Translations under genes and position numbers: made by a program
The notes under the pieces: model-generated
What the model was told of the DNA's origin: nothing
Databases searched by the model: none
What the model saw: only the letters and a program-made list of their open reading frames with translations
Origin: Ochromonadaceae sp. CCMP2298
Taxonomy: Eukaryota > Sar > Synurophyceae > Ochromonadales > Ochromonadaceae
Length of the DNA: 10,043 bases
Assembly: GCA_026770595.1 (NCBI GenBank)
Contig: MU634815.1
Span: forward strand, 1-10,043
Direction of reading: 5' to 3'
Part shown: positions 5,476 through 10,043 of the stretch, piece by piece
Layout of the letters: each line of letters opens with the position of its first letter
Numbering within the stretch: the stretch's first letter is position 1

Positions 5476-6436
5476 AGCTGCCATCATGACATTGCAAGCT
5501 ACACATAACCATCTGGTAATTCGTTGAATGTATTCATCTAAAAAAATCATCTCATTCTCCTGCTATCTTTCTTATGGTGACTGGGGTGAAGTGATATTCC
5601 AATATAAACTTCCTGCTACAAATATTTGTATATTTGGAATTCTGATAAATCACCAATCACTCATCACTTTCATCACTTCTGGACTTCACCTTCATACTTC
5701 ACCTTTATCTACTACTACTATTTCTTCATCATCTTGGAAAAGAAATTATAATATATATATACAAGAGGTCAAAGAAAGAAACCTGCTAGACATTGCCGCT
5801 TAGTAGGTTACTACACAGTATATAAAATGATACCCACTACCTGCTAGCCCATAGTAGCCGAAGGCTGCCCTAGAGATGAAAGAATTTTATTAGCTCTGTT
5901 TGTGATGGTGGAACTGGCTGTTAATGTGCCTATGGAGCTACCGGGAGAGAGAGAGGCGCGCTGTACAGCTAAATGCGCTCTTTTCCCTCGGTGGAGCAAA
6001 TACGTATGCGGTCATTGGGGATTTTCCAATACTTTGTGGAGGATCCCGGGCCTTGCTGGGGGGTCGGATCCAGGGAGGTAGAGGAGGTTAGACACGCGAG
6101 CGGGTTTTCGACGGGAAATTTTCTTTCGTGCATTTTGAGCACGAGAGTGTCGAGTGCGCTCTTTATAATGCTAGATCGTTTTCTTTTTACACAATTCCAC
6201 AACGCGCATTAGCCGTGCAACCGCCCCTGCAAAAGCTGTACAGAGAATTGCAGCTCGTTCAATTGCAGGGATGGTTTGCGGGCGCGGTTTCTTTCCGATT
6301 CTTAAAACTCAACCAAAGGCTGAATGTATCTGCGAATTTTGATACTTTGTTCAAGTTGCTTTTGAGGTATACTGTAAAGGTTTCCTTTCTTATCATTGTT
6401 ATCACTTTTTTCATTACTCCTGTACGACGCTTACGG
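5476..6436. other. Host flank without a convincing gene
   Basis: A moderately AT-rich, pyrimidine/CA-biased stretch (5640-5730, repeated ATCACT and CTTCACCT words) is followed by mixed-composition DNA. ACCTGCTAG occurs twice (5781-5789 and 5839-5847), with a near-complement TAGTAGGT at 5801 between them, giving weak pairing potential. Two GGATCC sites (6042-6047 and 6066-6071) flank a G/C-rich spacer. Frames of up to about 90 codons exist on both strands but lack family features. The part nearest 6585 is presumably the 3' untranslated region of the leuCD gene, transcribed leftwards; I see no clear polyadenylation signal. Confidence 0.4.
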
Positions 6437-6478
6437 CTGTCTGCTGTCTACTGTCTGCTATCTGGTGTCTGCTATGTG
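6437..6478 (+). repeat. Six imperfect 7-bp tandem repeats
   Basis: Consecutive heptamers of the type CTGTCTG (CTGTCTG, CTGTCTA, CTGTCTG, CTATCTG, GTGTCTG, CTATGTG) fill 42 bases about 110 bases beyond the leuCD stop codon, so they may be transcribed in its 3' untranslated region. Confidence 0.75.
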
Positions 6479-6507
6479 GAGGCTTCACACCAAGGGGCTT
6501 TAATTCC

Positions 6508-6583
6508 ACCTCCCCACCTCCCCTCTCCATCTCCCCCACCTCCCCGATCCCCCACCCCCATTCCCCGAATCCCCACGTCTCCA
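6508..6583 (-). other. G-quadruplex-type tract just after the leuCD stop codon
   Basis: On the minus (sense) strand this stretch has at least eight runs of four or five G separated by short linkers, starting within about 10 bases of the TGA. The pattern meets the usual sequence rule for intramolecular G-quadruplexes several times over. In the transcript it would sit at the start of the 3' untranslated region. Confidence 0.6.
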
Positions 6584-6585
6584 CT

Positions 6586-8874
6586 TCAAACGAACTTCTG
6601 TGCGGCGTTGTCGAGCCACGGCTGCGCAGCTGTGCGCTTCCTCTCGAAGGAGGAGATCTGGGCAACCTTCTGCATCGTCAGTCCGATATCATCCAAACCG
6701 TTAAGAAGACAGTCTTTGCGGAATGCGTCCATGCTGAAAGAAACGGCAGACCCGTCAGAGCGGGTGACCATCTGTGCCGCCAAATCGACGGATAACTCCA
6801 GTCCAGCGTCTGCGTCCGCCATCAGCAGTCTTACCTGCTCCTCCGGTAGGACGATGGGTAGCATGCCGTTCTTGAAGCAGTTATTGAAGAATATGTCAGC
6901 AAAAGAGGTGGAGATGACGCACTTTATGCCAAAGTCGCTCAAAGCCCAGGGGGCGTGCTCGCGACTCGAGCCGCAGCCGAAGTTGTCCCCCGCGATGAGG
7001 ATGGAGGTTTTTCGGTAAACGCCCTGGTTGAGTACGAAATCGGGTCTTTCGGAGCCGTCGTCCAGATACCGCATGTTGTTGAAAGCCGCCTTGCCCAAAC
7101 CGGATCGTTTGATAGTCTTGAGGAACTGCTTGGGGATGATCATGTCGGTGTCGATGTTCTGCACGTCTAATTTGGCAGCTACGCCTTTGAGCACTGTGAA
7201 CTGCTTAGTGGGGTCGCAGGCGAGTCCCTCCACTGCCGCGCCCGCCGAAACGGTCGCACTCAGGCGCCCCTTGGGAGCATCAGTGGCTCTCTGCATGGCG
7301 GCCACAATAGCGTCCAATTCGTCCTTATGGGGTTTGGGCAGGTCCGCCGCAGGGAGGTTGCGCACATCCGTAAGGCAGCCGGAAACCGCCGCGGCCGCCG
7401 CCATGGCCGGGGAGACCAGGTGGGTGCGGCCGCCGGTGCCCTGGCGTCCCTCGAAGTTGCGGTTAGATGTGGAGGCGCATCTCTCCTGGGGCTCTAGCTT
7501 GTCAGGGTTCATAGCGAGGCACATGGAGCAGCCGGGCTCGCGCCAGTCGAACCCCGCCTCGATCAGGATCTTGTCCAGGCCCTCCTTCTCTGCCTGCGCC
7601 TTGACCAGCCCCGAGCCAGGAACAACCATCGCATACACGTGCGATGCTACCTTGCGCCCCTTGGCTACCTGCGCTGCGGCGCGCACGTCCTCAATACGCG
7701 CGTTGGTGCAGGAGCCGATGAAGACCTTGTCCACTTTGAGGCCGTCCAGCTTGGTCCCGGGGGTGAGTCCCATGTACTCCAGTGAACGACTCATAGCGCC
7801 AGCTCTGTTCTCGTCAACAGCGTCTGCGGGATCGGGAACGATGCCCGTAATGGGCACAACGTCCTGCGGGCTAGTGCCCCATGTAAGTGTGGGGGCGATG
7901 TCGGCCGCGGCGATGAGGACGTCCTTGTCGTACGTGGCGTCAGGGTCTGAGGACAGGGTGCGCCAGTAGGCTACGGCTGTGTCGAAGGCCCCTCCGGCGG
8001 GGCTCATAGGGCGCCCCTTTAGGTAGTCGAAGGTCACATCGTCGGGCGCGATCATGCCCGCCCTGGCGCCCGCCTCGATCGCCATGTTACAGATAGACAT
8101 GCGCGCTTCCATAGAGAGGGACTGCACGGCTGCGCCAGCGAACTCGATCACGTGGCCGTTACCGCCTGCAGTGCCGATCGTGCCAATAATATGCAATGCT
8201 ACGTCTTTCGAGGTCACTCCGGGGTTGAGCGCACCCTCCACGCGGATGCGCATGTTCTTGCCCTTAGCCTGCACTAGCGTCTGCGTCGCAAGCACATGCT
8301 CTACCTCGGAGGTGCCTATGCCGAATGCGAGGGCACCGAAGGCTCCGTGTGTGGCGGTGTGGGAGTCCCCGCACACGATAGTCGAGCCTGGTAGGGTGAA
8401 GCCCTGCTCGGGGCCGATTATGTGCACAATACCCTGTCTGGAGTCATCCAGCCCGAAGTATGTGAGGCCGAAATCGCGCACGTTCTCCTCCAGTGTCAGC
8501 ACCTGTGTCTTGCTGTCGGCCTCCTTGATAAAAGATGCGATGTCCGTGAAAGCAGAGCGATCGCTGGTGGGCACGTTGTGGTCCACGGTGGCTAGGGTGC
8601 AGTCGGGGCGGCGGACGAGGCGGTTGGCCGTGCGGAGGCCCTCAAAAGCCTGGGGGGAGGTGACCTCGTGCACTAGGTGGCGGTCGATGTAGATCAGGCA
8701 GTTTCCGTTGTCCGAGCTGTCCACCAGGTGGTCGTCCCAGATCTTGTCAAACATGGTTCTCGCCGCCGAGAGGCGGGAGCTTGAGAGCGTCCGAGAGGCG
8801 TGGAGGCGGAAGGCGCTGATGCAAGCCATACATGCAACTGCAAGGACGGCATGCCGCACCTGCGTGAACTTCAT
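6586..8874 (-). CDS. leuCD: 3-isopropylmalate dehydratase, fused large and small subunits, plastid-targeted
   Basis: An uninterrupted 762-codon frame for the second step of leucine biosynthesis, converting 2- to 3-isopropylmalate. Residues 1-21 are a signal peptide ([17 protein letters not shown]), with an Ala-Phe junction followed by a basic, Ser/Arg-rich transit region to about 40, the bipartite plastid presequence of algae with red secondary plastids. Mature LeuC starts at [11 protein letters not shown] (41). Its 4Fe-4S ligands are C389 ([12 protein letters not shown]), C449 and C452 ([11 protein letters not shown]), with the 60- and 3-residue spacing usual for Leu[15 protein letters not shown] lies at 168-180. 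LeuC ends near 505. A linker of about 50 residues leads to LeuD (556-762), with [15 protein letters not shown] (573-587) and [17 protein letters not shown] (629-645). Fused LeuC-LeuD proteins of this size are known from fungi; bacteria and plants keep them separate. All key residues are intact, there is no intron, and the first ATG is used. Confidence 0.95.
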   Translation of the reverse strand: MKFTQVRHAVLAVACMACISAFRLHASRTLSSSRLSAARTMFDKIWDDHLVDSSDNGNCLIYIDRHLVHEVTSPQAFEGLRTANRLVRRPDCTLATVDHNVPTSDRSAFTDIASFIKEADSKTQVLTLEENVRDFGLTYFGLDDSRQGIVHIIGPEQGFTLPGSTIVCGDSHTATHGAFGALAFGIGTSEVEHVLATQTLVQAKGKNMRIRVEGALNPGVTSKDVALHIIGTIGTAGGNGHVIEFAGAAVQSLSMEARMSICNMAIEAGARAGMIAPDDVTFDYLKGRPMSPAGGAFDTAVAYWRTLSSDPDATYDKDVLIAAADIAPTLTWGTSPQDVVPITGIVPDPADAVDENRAGAMSRSLEYMGLTPGTKLDGLKVDKVFIGSCTNARIEDVRAAAQVAKGRKVASHVYAMVVPGSGLVKAQAEKEGLDKILIEAGFDWREPGCSMCLAMNPDKLEPQERCASTSNRNFEGRQGTGGRTHLVSPAMAAAAAVSGCLTDVRNLPAADLPKPHKDELDAIVAAMQRATDAPKGRLSATVSAGAAVEGLACDPTKQFTVLKGVAAKLDVQNIDTDMIIPKQFLKTIKRSGLGKAAFNNMRYLDDGSERPDFVLNQGVYRKTSILIAGDNFGCGSSREHAPWALSDFGIKCVISTSFADIFFNNCFKNGMLPIVLPEEQVRLLMADADAGLELSVDLAAQMVTRSDGSAVSFSMDAFRKDCLLNGLDDIGLTMQKVAQISSFERKRTAAQPWLDNAAQKFV

Positions 8875-9240
8875 CGCGAGGCGTATTCCTTGGGGAGAGC
8901 TGCTGCTGCTGCACGGACGAGATACGAATCTGGATTCTCGCTTGAGAAGAAACCTGCTAGTGCTAGGTCCTAGACTCTCCTGTTGGCTCTTCCTCGCTCT
9001 CCTTGATCAGTTGATCGCACATCTGCACACCTGCCACGAATGGGTGCCCAAACGAGTGGTATTCATCCATTCGTCGGACGAATTCTTGCCACGAGTGGTA
9101 TTTGTTGAACGAGTTTTTGACAGATGTTGCTTGAAGTCACCCATTCCTCGGAAAGACGAATCTATCCATCATAAATTTGTCGCCCCCACCTATCCATCCA
9201 TCGTTCGTTCGTCTCTTCCAGCTTTCATGCACCCCGGATC
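8875..9240. promoter_or_regulatory. Divergent promoter region between leuCD and the BED/hAT-like gene
   Basis: These 366 bases separate two start codons pointing apart and must hold both 5' untranslated regions and promoters. Visible structure: a perfect 15-bp odd palindrome, ATTCGTC-G-GACGAAT (9069-9083); ACGAGTGGTATT at 9052-9063 and 9091-9102, flanking the palindrome; further half-like words GACGAAT near 9155 and ATACGAAT near 8922; a short CTG run near 8899; and TCCATCCATCGTTCGTTCG close to the plus-strand gene. No clear TATA box is seen. Which gene the palindrome serves cannot be told. Confidence 0.45.
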
Positions 9241-10043
9241 ATGGATCGAGATACTGTTGCGCGGCACGCCGCGGCTGCCATACCAGTTGCCGAAGAAGAG
9301 CGCTGGGGAGGTGGCGAAGAATCGGATTCCGGTAATGTAGGACTTGGGTTCGAATCTGCACCGGAGGGCTATGGAGCGTCATCCTCATCCGCGGCCTCGT
9401 TCATCTCCCCGGCCCCAGCTGGAACGGCAAACCTGGCTGCCACCGGCCTTCGCACTTTGAATGAGGCGAACGCTGCGCGCGAGGCCTTAGTGGCTCCAGT
9501 TGGTTACGAAAAGATGAAATCTTTAGTTGGGACAAGGCGACTAGACACTATTGGTGTTGCTTGGTTGTGGGGCTGCCCTTGCGAGAAGACGAGCAGCGCG
9601 GGCAAGGTGGAGAAAATTTGGATCTGCCTTGCCAGCAGCGGGTGCACAAAATCGATATCCTTCACCGCGTGAGTACTTTTCGCAATCCCTCCACGATTTT
9701 TCTCTCCTACTGACTTTTTCCACGTCCTTGGTATTTTTGTTGCTCAGGGGTTCTTCCAACGTCAACACGCATCTGCTGACTATCCACAGCATCGTCTCGG
9801 ATAAAACCGAGAAGTCTGGTACGAAGCGCGCCCTGGAGCAAGAGAGGAAAGACCAGCGGGATGAGACGCGCGAGAATATGAACAAACAGCTGTACTTCGA
9901 GAACACATGGGCCGTTGCCACGATCGCCACCTGCATGCCCTTCTCTCACATCGAAAACCCGAAGATCCGACAGGTGCTCGAGCAAATTCCGGACATCATC
10001 CATATGAATACCGAAGTTCTGCGGCACAGAATCGGGGAAATCT
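9241..10043 (+). CDS. BED-finger, hAT-transposase-like protein, two exons, 3' end outside the window
   Basis: Exon 1 (9241-9668) ends at donor GTGAGT, and exon 2 starts at 9748 after TTGTTGCTCAG; the 79-base intron splits a codon and joins the frames exactly. Residues 1-95 are low-complexity Ala/Ser/Glu-rich. A BED-like zinc finger spans the junction: W127, C129 and C135 (WICLASSGC) in exon 1, and GSSNVNTHLLTIH (H151, H156) in exon 2. The cysteine spacing of five is wider than the classic two; I recall similar CLASxxC arrangements in stramenopile proteins. A charged helix follows (ALEQERKDQRDETRENM), then WAVATIATCMPFSHIENPKIRQVLEQIPDI, which resembles the pre-catalytic region of hAT transposases (PFS, then VENP). 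The catalytic core lies beyond the window, so an active transposase and a domesticated DNA-binding protein cannot be told apart. An additional upstream exon is possible. Confidence 0.6.
9669..9747 (+). other. Spliceosomal intron, 79 bases
   Basis: Donor GTGAGTAC, pyrimidine-rich interior (TCTCTCCTACTGAC, a plausible branch site), and acceptor TTTTTGTTGCTCAG. Removing it joins SISFTA to GSSNVNTHLLTIH in frame and restores a zinc-finger pattern, which is the main support. Confidence 0.75.

Noticed and set aside
5528-5803. 91-codon plus-strand frame next to the right TIR
   Set aside because: Its composition follows the repetitive CTTCACC/ATCACT stretch; no domain or plausible promoter is seen.
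5990-6075. Small nuclear RNA-like segment (hairpin before CTTTGTGG, then GGATCC stem)
   Set aside because: The conserved 5' sequence of U1 is absent upstream and no other snRNA signature is present; the resemblance is superficial.
6128-9340. Several long plus-strand frames (6128-7018, 7028-7969, 8054-8692, 8708-9340)
   Set aside because: They lie largely or partly antisense to leuCD and its upstream region; the GC-rich codons of the real gene keep the opposite strand open.
9541-10027. Two minus-strand frames over the right edge
   Set aside because: They cover the plus-strand BED/hAT-like exons and intron, which show recognisable motifs and correct splice sites.
1-10043. tRNA, rRNA or CRISPR features
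   Set aside because: No cloverleaf with a recognisable T-arm, no rRNA-like stretch and no regularly spaced repeats were seen on either strand.

Overview
The window looks like nuclear DNA of an alga with a secondary red plastid, most likely a photosynthetic stramenopile. Two things support this. The one intact host gene encodes a fused 3-isopropylmalate dehydratase whose N-terminus is a signal peptide ending in an Ala/Phe junction (ISAF), the stramenopile type of plastid presequence. The gene at the right edge has a spliceosomal intron (GTGAGT...CAG) and a BED/hAT-like protein of a kind I associate with stramenopile genomes. The organism call is inference.

Bases 1-5475 form one element bounded by 95-bp terminal inverted repeats (TIRs) that are identical base for base. 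The left TIR starts at the first base of the window, so the left host flank and any target-site duplication cannot be seen. Inside are three compartments. The left arm (96-303, moderate GC) carries the broken 3' end of a minus-strand gene. The core (about 300-3510, very AT-rich) carries genes of viral character: two RING-type genes, two copies of an unknown partner gene, a GIY-YIG endonuclease with a C-terminal zinc finger, and the 3' half of an A32/FtsK-type DNA-packaging ATPase. The right arm (about 3515-5380, moderate GC) carries one long unrecognised gene broken into three or four frames. Packaging ATPase, GIY-YIG, RING proteins, high AT and TIRs together fit a decayed polinton-like virus, virophage-like element or fragment of a large DNA virus. 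No capsid, polymerase, integrase or transposase is visible, so the element looks non-autonomous.

Within the core, a two-gene cassette (unknown gene + RING gene) is tandemly duplicated with opposite losses: copy 1 keeps the RING gene and has lost the partner, copy 2 keeps the partner and has lost the RING. A similar AT-rich motif precedes both partner copies and the GIY-YIG gene and is a candidate shared promoter.

Bases 5476-6585 are host flank with no convincing gene. They hold a heptamer tandem repeat and a strong G-quadruplex-type tract just downstream of the leuCD stop codon. Bases 6586-8874 (minus) encode the plastid-targeted leuC-leuD fusion, intact and intron-free. Bases 8875-9240 are a divergent promoter region with a 15-bp palindrome and a repeated 12-mer. 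From 9241 to the window edge (plus) runs a two-exon BED-finger/hAT-like gene, incomplete at its 3' end. The host leucine-biosynthesis gene therefore sits between a decayed viral element and a transposase-like gene. That the leuCD frame stays open for 2.3 kb argues that the many frame breaks in the element are mostly real decay.
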